Part shown: piece by piece, positions 55,401 through 63,992 of the stretch | Layout of the letters: each line of letters begins with the position of its first letter | How positions within the stretch are numbered: position 1 is the first letter of the stretch | DNA from: a bacterium | GTDB taxonomy: Bacteria; Planctomycetota; Planctomycetia; Isosphaerales; Isosphaeraceae | DNA length: 64,000 nt | Direction: 5' to 3' | NCBI GenBank assembly: GCA_016125085.1 | Contig: WGMM01000009.1 | Coordinates: 238,456 to 302,455 of the forward strand | Program-made: the position numbers and the translations under genes | Notes under the pieces: generated by a model | Database searches by the model: none | Seen by the model: the letters and a program-made list of their open reading frames with translations, nothing else | What the model was told of the DNA's origin: nothing

Positions 55401-58237
55401 GCCCCGCCGATCGCTGTGAATTCGCCCGGATCGACACGATTTCCGGTAATGACCATCCTGGTGAGCGTCAGGTTCTCTCGGGTCGTGATCGCTCCACCGC
55501 CCAGGCCGCTCGTGGTTCGACCTCGCCTGAGTGTCATGCCTTCGAGGCTCATGTCGATCAAGTTGGAATCATCGAAGTTGGACACATTGAAGATCCGGCT
55601 CGTGTCGTTGCCGCTGATGGTCAGCAACGATGATCCGGGCCCGACGATGCTTAAGTCGTCGGAGACGGAAAGTTCGCCCCGAGTCAGCGTGATCGTTCCG
55701 GAAAGGCCTGCGGCGAACGTGATCGTGGCGGCGCCTGTGCTCCGGTTCGCCCAGGCGATCGCCTCGCGAAGCGACGTACCGGTGCCATATCGCGGGTCGG
55801 AAGTCAGGTCGTCCTCGTCGGCCAAAGTGGTCACCACGAACGATTCCTGGAACGCCGGAACTTCGTAGGCACCCATGTCGACCGACGTACCGACGATTCG
55901 GGCGAACCCGGCCCCGCGCTGGTCCGTCGTCAGCCACGTGAAGCCGGCCTCATACGCCAGAAGATCGAAGCCGCTGTCCATCGCGGGGCTGAGGCTGGTC
56001 AGAGCGATCGTTTTGGTGAGGCCGCCATTGTTGGCCAGGGGGAGCAGACCCGGGGCAGCGACGTTCACCAGGTTCCCTCGCGTGCCGGCGATCAGCCCGC
56101 CCGCCCCGCCCACGCCGAACAGGTTACCGGCGTTCTCGTCGGGCGAGAGCGTCCCGTCGACATCGCTTGCGGAGCCCCCCGCCGTGTTCAGGGCGAAGAT
56201 CGAGTTGCCCGCCGAGAATGTGGACGCACCCTCCCGCTGGGTGGAGATTCCGCCACCGGCCGCGACCTGGTTGACGGTACTGAGCGAACCAGGCTGACCA
56301 GGGAGTCCAGGGGCGACATATCCCGGTCGGTTGAGGCCGTTCGCGCCCGCAGCGCCACCCGTCCCGGCGGTCGGCACGGTCGTCATGGTCAGTCCCTTGG
56401 CGGCCTCGTTATAGGAGATCGTGGCGTTCCGCAGCATGATGTCGCCGTTCGACTGATAAAGCCCGGCACCCAGACCACTCCCCGCCGGGCCGGTGATTCC
56501 GCCATCCCCGCCGTTGCCGCCGGCGCCGCCACTGCCAACAGAAAAATTCAGGTACGGTGCCCCGCCGTCGCCGCCTGCACCGCCGGCTCCACCGGAACCG
56601 GCCAGGCTCCCGCTGCCACCCTGGACAATGTTGCCTGCCACTGTCGCGTTCGCCAGCAACAAATTGGCACTGTCGGTGCTCACGAAGATGGCACCCCCGT
56701 ACGCGGCTCCACCTGCTCCACCGAAGCCGCCATCGCCGCCGTCGCCGCCACGGCCGCCGTTGCCGCCCACATTTCCATTGAACTCAAATGATGGGATGCC
56801 AAGTCGCGGTGGGGCAGCATCGCTTCCGTCTCCGCCGTCGCCGCCGTCACCCCCATCGCCTCCTTGACCACCCCGTCCACCGATTGCCTGATTGTCCGAG
56901 AGTGTCGAGCCCACAAGCACCGCAAGCCCCCCCTGGACGTAGACGCCACCACCCATACCGCCACCACCAGCCCCACCGTTCGTTCCTGCATCACCTGGCA
57001 AGCCCGGTTGTCCAGGATTCCCATCTTGCCCAGTACCGCCTGGCTGAGGATTCGGCCCGTCCGCACCCGCGGGGCCATCGGCGCCGAAGTAACCGTTGCC
57101 GCCATCGCCACCCCGCACGATATTGCCGGCGATCGTCGTCTCGACCACGCGCACTGAGCCCGCGGTCACCGCGATGCCCCCGCCAACTGCGGAACCGCCG
57201 TCTTGACCGGCTACGCCTTTCTGACCTGCAGCGCCCGCCTTGCCCGTCACCGTGTTCGACTGGATCAGCGATCGTTCGATCGTAACCATGCCACCACCGA
57301 CGACCAGAGCCCCGCCGCCCTGAACGGCCGTGTTTGCGCTGAGCGTCGAAGCCGTAACCTTCAGCGTGGCGTTCGTGCCGTTGTAGATGGCCCCGGCCGT
57401 CTGCGTGGCCGCGTTCGTGTTGAATGTCGACCCTGTGACCTTCAGCGTGGCGTTCGTGTCGTTGTAGATGGCTCCTGCCGTCGGGGCCGTGTTACCGGTG
57501 AACGACGAACTGGTGATGGTGGCCGTGCCGGCGTTGTAGATCGCTCCGGCTCCCTGTGTGGCCAAGTTCGTGCTGAACGATGAAGACAGAATCGTCAGAG
57601 TGGCGCCGGGATTGTTGTAGATCGCGCCACCGGCCAGCGATGCGTTCCCCGAGATTTGCGAACTCGTGATCGTGGCCGTTCCGGTGTTGAAGATCGCCCC
57701 GCCACCGAAGGGGGCGCTGCTGCTGGAGATCGTGGTGTCGTTCATCGAGAGGGTGCCGTCGTTCCGGATCGCCCCGCCGAGCAGGGCGAAACCCGCGGCC
57801 GCTCCGTCACGAAGTCTCATCCAGTCGAGACTCAGCGAAGAGCCTGCCGGAATGACGAAAATCTGGGTGGCATCGCCGCCCGTGATCGTCAGGTTCTGGT
57901 TCCCTTTGATGCTCAGTTCGCCCGTGATCGACAGACCGGTGCCGAGCGTGATCGTCGCCGGAGGAGCTGGATATGTGTTGGTGAACCCACCGATGGTTTC
58001 GACGATCTCGCCGCCCAGGTTCTGGTCGAACTCAATGTGGTCGGCACCGGGATTCAGGTTGGCCTGATTGACCGCCCATCTCAACGAACCCTCGGCGAAG
58101 TCGTCCAGGGTGTTCACCACCGTGAATGTCGCCGGCGTGACGCGATCGTCCAGCTTTTCCAGGTTGAGCCACGCGCGGCGACGGCGCGAAACATTCGAAG
58201 TGCGGCGGAACAGTCTGGGAAATTTGCTATCTAACAT
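52469..58237 (-). CDS. Giant modular beta-helix surface protein with Gly-rich tracts and MBG-like domains
   Basis: I place the start at ATG 58237, just before the planctomycete extracellular leader (VSRRRRAWLNLEKLDDRVTPATF). The 1922-residue protein has three related modules, each opening with a 'VVxTLxDxxxGSLR/SLREAIAWAN' segment. They begin near 58.13, 55.85 and 54.71 kb and continue as parallel beta-helix repeats (GGAIYN/FSGN patterns). The first contains Gly-rich collagen-like tracts (about 56.4-57.25 kb; GGNGGRGGDGGDG). Two MBG-like beta domains follow (TFTANPATRSYGDANPELSG, TLTVKAADATKIQGEANPG). Probably a cell-surface adhesin or polysaccharide-binding fibre. No PEP-CTERM tail is present. 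Confidence 0.85.
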   Translation of the reverse strand: MLDSKFPRLFRRTSNVSRRRRAWLNLEKLDDRVTPATFTVVNTLDDFAEGSLRWAVNQANLNPGADHIEFDQNLGGEIVETIGGFTNTYPAPPATITLGTGLSITGELSIKGNQNLTITGGDATQIFVIPAGSSLSLDWMRLRDGAAAGFALLGGAIRNDGTLSMNDTTISSSSAPFGGGAIFNTGTATITSSQISGNASLAGGAIYNNPGATLTILSSSFSTNLATQGAGAIYNAGTATITSSSFTGNTAPTAGAIYNDTNATLKVTGSTFNTNAATQTAGAIYNGTNATLKVTASTLSANTAVQGGGALVVGGGMVTIERSLIQSNTVTGKAGAAGQKGVAGQDGGSAVGGGIAVTAGSVRVVETTIAGNIVRGGDGGNGYFGADGPAGADGPNPQPGGTGQDGNPGQPGLPGDAGTNGGAGGGGMGGGVYVQGGLAVLVGSTLSDNQAIGGRGGQGGDGGDGGDGGDGSDAAPPRLGIPSFEFNGNVGGNGGRGGDGGDGGFGGAGGAAYGGAIFVSTDSANLLLANATVAGNIVQGGSGSLAGSGGAGGAGGDGGAPYLNFSVGSGGAGGNGGDGGITGPAGSGLGAGLYQSNGDIMLRNATISYNEAAKGLTMTTVPTAGTGGAAGANGLNRPGYVAPGLPGQPGSLSTVNQVAAGGGISTQREGASTFSAGNSIFALNTAGGSASDVDGTLSPDENAGNLFGVGGAGGLIAGTRGNLVNVAAPGLLPLANNGGLTKTIALTSLSPAMDSGFDLLAYEAGFTWLTTDQRGAGFARIVGTSVDMGAYEVPAFQESFVVTTLADEDDLTSDPRYGTGTSLREAIAWANRSTGAATITFAAGLSGTITLTRGELSVSDDLSIVGPGSSLLTISGNDTSRIFNVSNFDDSNLIDMSLEGMTLRRGRTTSGLGGGAITTRENLTLTRMVITGNRVDPGEFTAIGGAVAQTGLSGISLRVVDSTISNNQSGSGGGLYLPWTGSGERPKVDIISSTFSGNSTTASGGAIWSGRVLNVVNSTFSGNISSDLGGALFQSNGSASLTHVTIVGNQSLRGAISAAQGASIRLKNSIVSQNAGQQVRLFPLSTVTAVGANIVQGGLNGLAGVIDADPLLGPLADNGGPTLTHKPLFGSPAMNAGIDSVSVDGAGNPLLVDQRGSARRVGSAVDLGAYERGDSLVVTTLDDEDNGESDPIYGTGTSLREAIAWANLNPGADTITFKPGLAGTITLTGGQLSISDSTSIVGPGASTLAISGNGASRIFLITNGVESSLIDVSLRGLTLKGGRIDNSSGGAIWTDENLTLTEMALTGNGSDGTGFSAGGAIYFGSAAGGNIRVVDSTISGNQATWGGGLYIRKLGTDAAPWAEIIRSTISGNTVQSDGGGVYSEIPMSVVNSTFSGNQAPGFGAAMYQFGAFRASAALTNVTVVGNTSPTGAIYMGVFNQLTLANSILWGNVGPQIGLGGGSSVISTGPNIVQGGGVNGAIDTDPLLGPLADNGGPTLTHRPTWLSPATNAGAPVSGLTTDQRGRLRSPTTPTLGAVEGPSFRLNPTSIDLGTTVYGQPGPATSFEIEAYGLAGNFMSVYAQPGLPRPVEWDYSLDGTTWLSSFDEWFGISFDFSSHDFSINPRAKIYVRLLEGATVGSTFGKINVLSEDFYQVDSPTSVTYTGEITQAPLTFTANPATRSYGDANPELSGSLTGFLYQDTLQSELVDPNDASPTVSTPATPSSGAGRYPIVGTYVLKNYYIVQAPANATALTIAPRTLTVKAADATKIQGEANPGVTVSYDGFVLSDGPGSLGGSLTFSTPATSASLPGLYSVTPGGLISNNYDIQYVGGTLSVQSYATATGLVQGEVNVASLSATMKQALSNTLLSAIQSFNAGQTSSGMEQLRLFIDLINRRDRSFPNTLALRWIAAATRIRRAWNPNL
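57355..57520 (-). repeat. 81-bp tandem repeats in the giant gene
   Basis: The segment TTCAGCGTGGCGTTCGTG recurs at 57360 and 57441, an 81-bp (27-residue) period encoding AGAIYNxTNATLKVTxSTxN. Less perfect copies continue on both sides to about 57.7 kb. One repeat corresponds to about one turn-set of the predicted beta-helix. Confidence 0.75.
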
Positions 58238-58634
58238 CAGTGTGCTCTCGAAGGTGTTCGCATGGACGATGGACGGGCCGAAGGCACCGGAACGAACCGA
58301 AGAAGATCCGTACTCACGGCGGTGGCGAAAGCTCACGCCGTGGGTGCTCTTGAGGAATCGCGGAAGGGGGTTCAATCCCATTGGCGTAAAGCGGTTCTAT
58401 CGACCCTCACGATTTCCTGGAAATTTTCGAAAAACATCGTTCCCGAAATCGGAAACGGGCCGAACGAACGACGGAAACCTATGGCGCATCAGGCGCAAGG
58501 GTATATCCGCAACGAATCGTGAGATCGATCGGACCAGGTGATTGCTGTGGATCCGTGGCGGATTCGCCGAGGGAGTAAGGCGGCCACTTTTCGCAAAAGT
58601 CGAATCGGCGTGGCCATCGGACTCTGGTTCGCGT
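58238..58634. other. Upstream region of the giant gene
   Basis: 397 bp between the giant gene's start and the kinase gene's stop, both on the minus strand. It must hold the promoter of the giant gene. ORFs on the plus strand here look like chance frames. No RNA gene or strong hairpin was recognised. Confidence 0.4.
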
Positions 58635-61022
58635 TTACTTCGGTTTTTCGACCTTGGACCAGAACACCTCGGGAGTCTCGTGGTTGATCAGCTTCAGGTT
58701 CGGGAACGAGCGAAGGAACTCGGCCCGGTCGGGCCGGTAATCCAGCCTGATCTCCTGCAAAGGCATGCCTGCCAGCGGGCTGAGGTCCTCGACTTTTGTC
58801 CCATGCAGGTCGATCTTTTCAAGTCGAAGCGACCGCAAGGGCGAAAGGTCCCGAATCGGGACGTCCAGCATAAAAAGCCACTTGAGCTTCTTGAATTCGG
58901 CGAGCCGATTCAGTTCCGAGTCGTCGAGGGACAGACTGCCGATGTTCAGGTAATAGATCGGCATGCCCAGGAGCGGGCTCAGGTCCTTGACCGACGACAA
59001 ATACAGATCGACCACCTCCAGAGGCATGCCGCGCAGGGGTTCGAGACTCCTGACCCTGGACCTCTGCAGCGCGATCGACTTCAGTTTCATACCCTGGAGT
59101 GGGGAGAGGTCTTCCACGCGTGACTCGGGGATGATCAGCTCTGAAAGCTGCATGCCCCGAAGAGGCTCAAGGTCCGAAACCGGCTGGCTGATCAACTGCA
59201 GTTTCCGAAGAGGCAGTCCTCGGATCGGGCCCAGATCAGTCACCTTGCCCCGGCCAGGATAGGGACCCTGGAGGCGAAGAGCCGTGAGCTGCCGAAAGAC
59301 TTGCAGCGGAGAGATGTCGCTCAGGGCCTCGGAATCGATCTCCACCCAGTCGACGAATCCGTTCTTGATGTTCCATTCCAGCTTGCCGTCATACCCGGGA
59401 TTCAGTTCCTGAAGCCGTTTTCGGACGGCTTCCACCTGGGCTTCGGGCGGCATCCCGGCGACGAACTTTTCCCAGTCCGGAGCGATTTCCGGCGCGGGCA
59501 TCGGCTCATTGCTGACGCGGACGATCTGCTTCCCTTCGCGACGAACGGTTACGAGTTCCTGTCTGATGACCTTGCCGTCGCGGCTTGTCTTGAGCTGGTA
59601 GGAGCCGGGCTTCAGGCGAATCTCCTGGGCACCCGCTCCGGTGATCACGAGATCGGTGCCTTCCAGCGTCACGTGGACATTCGGGTCGTCGACTTCCACG
59701 ACCAGCGTCCCCTCGGGGATCAGCATACGGACGACAGTGCCGTGGAAATCTGTCACGCCGGTCGCCTCGGCACCCCCCATGATGAGTGCCACAAACAAGC
59801 CCATCGTTGCTGCATGACGTGCCCTAGGCCCGAAGCCAAGCAGTCGACGCCTTCGGGGGAAGGACGATTCCACCACCTGTTTCTCTGCCAATTCGTCGGT
59901 CCTGCTGAGTCGCTCCTTCAATGCCTTCAGCTCGGCCGAGACGACAGCGGCCGACTGCGGCCGGTCGGCAGGATTGCGCTCATGCAGTCGCGCGATGATG
60001 TCCGAAAGATCACTGGGCACAGCGGGATTCCACTCGCGAACCGGCTTCGGCTTTTGGTCGCAGACCTGTCGGATCACACCGACGATCGTTTTGCCCTCGA
60101 AGGGCGGCCGGCCTGTGCACATGGCATAGAGCACACTGCCGAGGCTGAAGAGATCGCCCCGGTGGTCGACGGAAAGTCCTTCGGCCTGTTCAGGCGACAT
60201 GTAGGCCGGAGTGCCTGCGATCAGCCCGAATTGCGTCGAGTGAGGCTCGTCGACGGCTTGAGCCACCCCGAAGTCCGTGATCCTGATCCGTTCGCTCTGG
60301 CGCTCAATGAGGATGTTGGCAGGCTTAAGGTCGCGATGGACCAAGTCCCGGGCGTGGATCGCGGCCAGCCCCTCAGCGATCTGAATTCCGAGACGAAATA
60401 TCAAGTCGATCGGAAGCGGACCAGTGCGCCGAATCGTCTCCTGCAGCGAGAGACCTTCAACGAAAGGCATCACGATGTATGGCAGCGTTCCCGAGTCTTC
60501 GACCGCAAAGATGGCGATGACGTTCTCGTGCACGACCGAGGCCGCCCTGCGGGCCTCCCGCACGAAGCGCCGGCGTGAATCGGCATTGGCAGCGACTTCC
60601 TGGGGCAGCAGCTTGATTGCGACCTCGCGATTCAACTTCGAATCGAAGCCTCGCAGAACGAGGCCCATTCCCCCGCGAGCGATGACTTCGAGCACATCGA
60701 GAGAACCGAGCATGCCCAGCGAATCCGCTCGTTCCGCAGGACCCAGAATGCCGGGGTGGATCCCCTCCTGACTCTCGGATGCGGACAGCGGCTCGATCGA
60801 AAGCTCAAGGTCGCTGGCGAGTTCGCTCAGTGGACCGATAAACGCGACAGGCGTCTCAAGAAAATGACCCACGCCGAGGTGGGCCTCGATCATCCGGACC
60901 ATGAGATGCCGTAATTCTTCGTCCCCCCGGCAGACATTGTCCAGATACGCATAAAGCTCTTCCGGCGTGGATTTTCCGAGTGCTTCCTCGAAGATGACGT
61001 CGTTCGATGGTCGTTCAGACAT
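58635..61022 (-). CDS. Transmembrane Ser/Thr protein kinase with C-terminal leucine-rich-repeat-like domain
   Basis: I use ATG 61022 (AGGA upstream), giving 795 residues. After an N-terminal helical region typical of planctomycete kinases (ELRHLMVRMIEAH) comes the kinase domain. It has the Gly loop ARGGMGLVLRG, Lys137 (VAIKLLP), HRDLKPAN at 229-236, DFG at 250-252 and TPAYMSPEQ. A transmembrane helix lies near residues 405-422, then a short beta domain. From about 580 a chain of LRR-like units follows (DLSPLRGMPLEVVDLY, DLSPLLGMPIYYLNI). The extracytoplasmic repeats may sense a ligand. It lies 68 bp downstream of an ECF sigma gene. Confidence 0.88.
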   Translation of the reverse strand: MSERPSNDVIFEEALGKSTPEELYAYLDNVCRGDEELRHLMVRMIEAHLGVGHFLETPVAFIGPLSELASDLELSIEPLSASESQEGIHPGILGPAERADSLGMLGSLDVLEVIARGGMGLVLRGFDSKLNREVAIKLLPQEVAANADSRRRFVREARRAASVVHENVIAIFAVEDSGTLPYIVMPFVEGLSLQETIRRTGPLPIDLIFRLGIQIAEGLAAIHARDLVHRDLKPANILIERQSERIRITDFGVAQAVDEPHSTQFGLIAGTPAYMSPEQAEGLSVDHRGDLFSLGSVLYAMCTGRPPFEGKTIVGVIRQVCDQKPKPVREWNPAVPSDLSDIIARLHERNPADRPQSAAVVSAELKALKERLSRTDELAEKQVVESSFPRRRRLLGFGPRARHAATMGLFVALIMGGAEATGVTDFHGTVVRMLIPEGTLVVEVDDPNVHVTLEGTDLVITGAGAQEIRLKPGSYQLKTSRDGKVIRQELVTVRREGKQIVRVSNEPMPAPEIAPDWEKFVAGMPPEAQVEAVRKRLQELNPGYDGKLEWNIKNGFVDWVEIDSEALSDISPLQVFRQLTALRLQGPYPGRGKVTDLGPIRGLPLRKLQLISQPVSDLEPLRGMQLSELIIPESRVEDLSPLQGMKLKSIALQRSRVRSLEPLRGMPLEVVDLYLSSVKDLSPLLGMPIYYLNIGSLSLDDSELNRLAEFKKLKWLFMLDVPIRDLSPLRSLRLEKIDLHGTKVEDLSPLAGMPLQEIRLDYRPDRAEFLRSFPNLKLINHETPEVFWSKVEKPK

Positions 61023-61090
61023 GCGATCCGCTTCCTGCAAAGTCTTGGAATACCTCTAACGGTTAATGCGAATAAAACGGAATTCGCGCC

Positions 61091-61642
61091 TCATGATTCC
61101 GCATGATCTTCATTTCCTTTCTGCAATTCGCAGTAAAGCCAGGTCCTGGAATAACTCCACCAGCGTTCGGCTGTCGCCAGCGAGATTCCGAGCGCCTCAG
61201 CTGCTTCGGCGGTGTTCAGCCCTACGAAAAACCGAAGCTGCACAAGGTCGGCCTTCGCAGGTTCTTTCGCCGCGAATCGGGTCAGAGCCTCATCGAGGTC
61301 CAGCATGTCATCCGGTGAATCCACGATGCGGTGGAACTCCTCGAGCGGAATACGGGTACTTCCGCCACCCCGCTTCGTGGCACTTTTGCTCCGGGCATGA
61401 TCGACAAGGATACGTCTCATGGCCAGAGATGCGGCTGCAAGGAATTGCCCTCGGCTTTGCCAGGGCGGGTTCCCATCTCCCTCCAGCCTTAAGTAGGCCT
61501 CGTGAACCAAAGCCGTAGGCTGGAGTGTAATGCCAAGTCGTTCCCTGGCAAGACGCCTGGCCGCCAGCGAGCGCAAATGCTCGTAGACCAGCGGAATGAG
61601 CTGATCTGCTGAAAGACATTCGTCCTTTTCGCCGGGTTCCAA
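61091..61642 (-). CDS. ECF-type RNA polymerase sigma factor (planctomycete PF07638 group)
   Basis: The protein covers region 2 (PLVYEHLRSLAARRL, ALVHEAYLRL, RRILVDHARSK) and region 4 (VQLRFFVGLNTAEAAEALGISLATAERWW). The frame stays open to 61747, but the upstream part (Cys/Tyr-rich) is unlike the family. I suggest TTG 61642 (AAAGGG upstream; 183 residues). ECF sigmas of this group are commonly encoded with a Ser/Thr kinase, as here, and may be controlled by it through phosphorylation. Its targets could include the adjacent giant surface protein gene; this is inference. Confidence 0.82.
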   Translation of the reverse strand: MEPGEKDECLSADQLIPLVYEHLRSLAARRLARERLGITLQPTALVHEAYLRLEGDGNPPWQSRGQFLAAASLAMRRILVDHARSKSATKRGGGSTRIPLEEFHRIVDSPDDMLDLDEALTRFAAKEPAKADLVQLRFFVGLNTAEAAEALGISLATAERWWSYSRTWLYCELQKGNEDHAES

Positions 61643-61807
61643 AATTGAGGCCCTTTCATTGCCACCTTGGACGCGAAGGTATGGCCAGTTCCGGGTGTCT
61701 TCATGAGCATAATAGCAAGTATCACAGAGTCTTTCGATTCCCCGCAAGAGGTGCGACCCCGAATGCCTTTTCGAAAGCGAGTCGATACACGGATGCCAAA
61801 TTTCGAT

Positions 61808-62464
61808 TCAATGTGCGGAATTCATTGCCGGAATGGATCTTCGAATGAACCTGCGCGGTCGCCTGATTTCCGCCGCCTTGACGACCGATCCGAACGTCAG
61901 AACGTGATCGGTTACCTGCCCGGGAAGACCGTCGAACCCTCGCTCCCGGCAATGCCGTCTTGCCGATGCTGTCGGCGAGGAATCGGTGTCATTCTCGTCA
62001 GCCGACATCATAAGAGTGTGGATGTCATGATGGAATCTGGCGGTTCCGGTCCACCATAGCCCGTTTCCGGAACCAGAGGGACCAGGACCGAGTCGAGATT
62101 GCGTTGATCCTGGCTTCGTGACACTGCCAGCGTTCGCTCTGGCGGCAGTTCTGGCCCAGAGCGTGATCTTCGGCTGCGCTTCGAACAGACTCTTCGGCAG
62201 GACGAAGAATGAGAACGAGCTCCACGTAGCGAGGTCGTAGGAAAAATCGACCACCCGCCCCGCATTGCCGAACTCGATCAGAAGCTGGTCCGAATCGACC
62301 TCACACCCTGCGATTTCGAGCTCGACGAGATCGCTATTCTGACCGTATGTCGAAGTGCCGAGGACAAGCGGGTTCGGGGTGATGTGAATGCTCATTCCTT
62401 CCACAGCACCTGACGTCGATCCGTACGGCGACCGTAGCCGCCCTCGCTGATCGGGGAGGGTCAT
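61808..62464 (-). pseudogene. Truncated paralogue fragment of the giant surface protein
   Basis: The first ~110 residues (DQRGRLRSPYGSTSGAVEG, NPLVLGTSTYGQ, ITLWARTAARANAGS) match the giant protein's segment around 53.3-53.7 kb (DQRGRLRSPTTPTLGAVEG, TSIDLGTTVYGQ, IYVRLLEGATVGS). After that the frame loses similarity. The leading end coincides with the IS630 boundary at 62464. So this is a broken gene: the N-terminal part is missing, and the C-terminal part is frameshifted or replaced. The region up to the ECF sigma gene is otherwise unremarkable. Confidence 0.7.
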
Positions 62465-63478
62465 AGCGATGACTTTCGTTCTGCTGTTTTCAGAGGAGGG
62501 CCTGAGGATGAAGGGCTTATTCGATGGATCTCAGAGAACGGGTCATCGCTGCGGCTGAAGAAGGCCTGATGAGGCATAATGAAATCGCTGAAACATTCCA
62601 GGTCAGCGTTTCATGGATCGGCAAACTGCGAAAACGCGTTCGTGAGACCAGCTCGGTCGCACCTGAACCGCACCGAGGCGGACAACCCGGTGCTTTTCAG
62701 GCTCAAGCGGCCGAGCGGCTGATTTAGGCCGTCAAAGACAATCCGGATGCGACGCTCAAGCGACTGGCATCGATCGCCGGTGTCTCCTGCAGCACGTCGG
62801 CAACCGACCGGCTGCTCATTTCCACATAAAGCTGGGGAATACGCGAAAACGAAGTCGATACGTGCTTCCGAACAGGACCGGCCTGACGTCAAAGCCAAAC
62901 GAGATCTCTGGCACGACAATCTGAAATAGCGTCGATTCGAAACATCTGGTCTTTCCGGTCCTTCTGGACGAAAGCAGCGTCAATATGTCTATGTCGAGAC
63001 GCTATGGCCAGTCGCCACGTGGGCAGCGCCTGCATGCTTCGACGCCGCATGGAGCCTGGAAAACGCTGACAGTGAACGCTGCCAGTCGAGCCGGCCACGT
63101 TTCCGCTTGTGCCGTTTTCGAGAGTGCGATCGGTCGCCTCTGTATCGAATCCTGCGTCGAGCTGCTGCTGTTGCAGGCATTATCCGAAGACGATGTCGTC
63201 GTCATGGACAACTTGCCTGCGCACAAGTCGAAGGCGGTTATGGAAGCCATCGAGGAAATCGGTGCAAGAGTTTTGCTGCTGCCGCCATACAGCCCCGATT
63301 CGATCCGATCGAGAATGCGTTTTCCAAGACCAAGGAAGGTCTGAGAGCGATGTCCGAACGGACTATTCCCGGATTGCCGAATGCAATCGGAACCGTACTT
63401 CGAACCGTCACGGCAAAAGATATCAGCGGCTGGTTCCGAAGTTGCGGGTACAACTACAAGCAACAGTGAATCGCTCTA
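62464..63478 (+). mobile_element. IS630-family insertion sequence, inactive
   Basis: The element contains a broken IS630-type transposase and appears bounded by TA dinucleotides (62464-62465 and 63477-63478), the usual IS630 target duplication. Just inside them the ends share GCGAT..ACT (GCGATGACT at the left, GCGATTCACT on the complement at the right), consistent with decayed terminal inverted repeats. It separates a truncated surface-protein fragment from a truncated integrase fragment. Confidence 0.65.
62524..63469 (+). pseudogene. IS630-family transposase, multiple disruptions
   Basis: The frames can be joined into one transposase. An N-terminal HTH comes first (MDLRERVIAAAEEGL, IAETFQVSVSWIGKLRKRV). 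DDE landmarks follow: VLLDESSVNMSMSRRYG, DVVVMDNLPAHKS, and LLPPYSPD...PIENAFSKTK. An in-frame TAG at 62725-62727 (probably from CAG) and frameshifts near 62825, 62925 and 63300 break it. It should make no active enzyme. Confidence 0.85.
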
Positions 63479-63759
63479 ATAAGTCCTGGCGTGTTCGAAG
63501 TACCGAACCGCCGATGTCGTAAAGGTCAGGATACGATCTTCGCCTGGCTCATCCCGCAGCTTCCTGACGGTCGCCAGCGGCTTCGGCCTGGGAGTCTTTC
63601 GCCCGGTCTGAAGCCATTCCGAGACGACCCGTTCATATTTCGCTTTGGAGTCGGGGGAACCATACAGGCTGAGGTGAATCTCTCGACCGTTCAGGACGAC
63701 CCGGCATAGATTTTCTTGTGCCGACGATATTTTGGGACTTTTACGCCGAAGATCTCCAT
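63476..63759 (-). pseudogene. N-terminal fragment of a planctomycete-type tyrosine integrase
   Basis: Starting at ATG 63759 the frame reads MEIFGVKVPKYRRHKKIYA and then stops at a +1 frameshift. The adjoining frame continues VVLNGREIHLSLYGSPDSKAKYERVVSEWLQTG, then ILTFTTSAVRYFEHARTY, ending at the IS630 boundary. The PKYRxHK, LNGR, YGSP and YERVVSEWL pattern is what I recall from the N-terminus of integrases abundant in Gemmata-like genomes. The catalytic C-terminal domain is absent. Confidence 0.65.
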
Positions 63760-63865
63760 CGTATCCGAAACGGGGGAATCCCCGATTTCGTCGCGGATTT
63801 CGATCGGAAATCGTTCGTCAAAGTCACTTTGCAGGTCTAAGAATCAAAAGACTTTCGAGCTAGTA

Positions 63866-63992
63866 CTACAGTTGCGCTTGAATCAAGGGGATTGTCCCCG
63901 GTTCTTGTAGTGGCACATCCGCGCCACGGCCTGATGTCTGCGACGCCATGTCGACCAGGCCAGCCAGTGTGTCGGCGTCGTGGCCAGCGGCC
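63866..63992 (-). repeat. Copy B of the ~125-bp dispersed repeat
   Basis: This is the partner of 51695-51819, near the right window edge, and it may continue beyond 64000. On the minus strand it encodes the frame AGHDADTLAGLVDMASQTSGRG, ending at a TAG at 63868-63870. The hairpin GGGGATTGTCCCC here replaces GGAGAATTTCTCC in copy A with a paired A-T to G-C change. Confidence 0.7.

Noticed and set aside
52469..58237. CRISPR or satellite array suggested by many short repeats in the giant gene
   Set aside because: The repeats are in-frame codon repeats (27-residue units and Gly-x-x tracts) and lack constant repeats with variable spacers.
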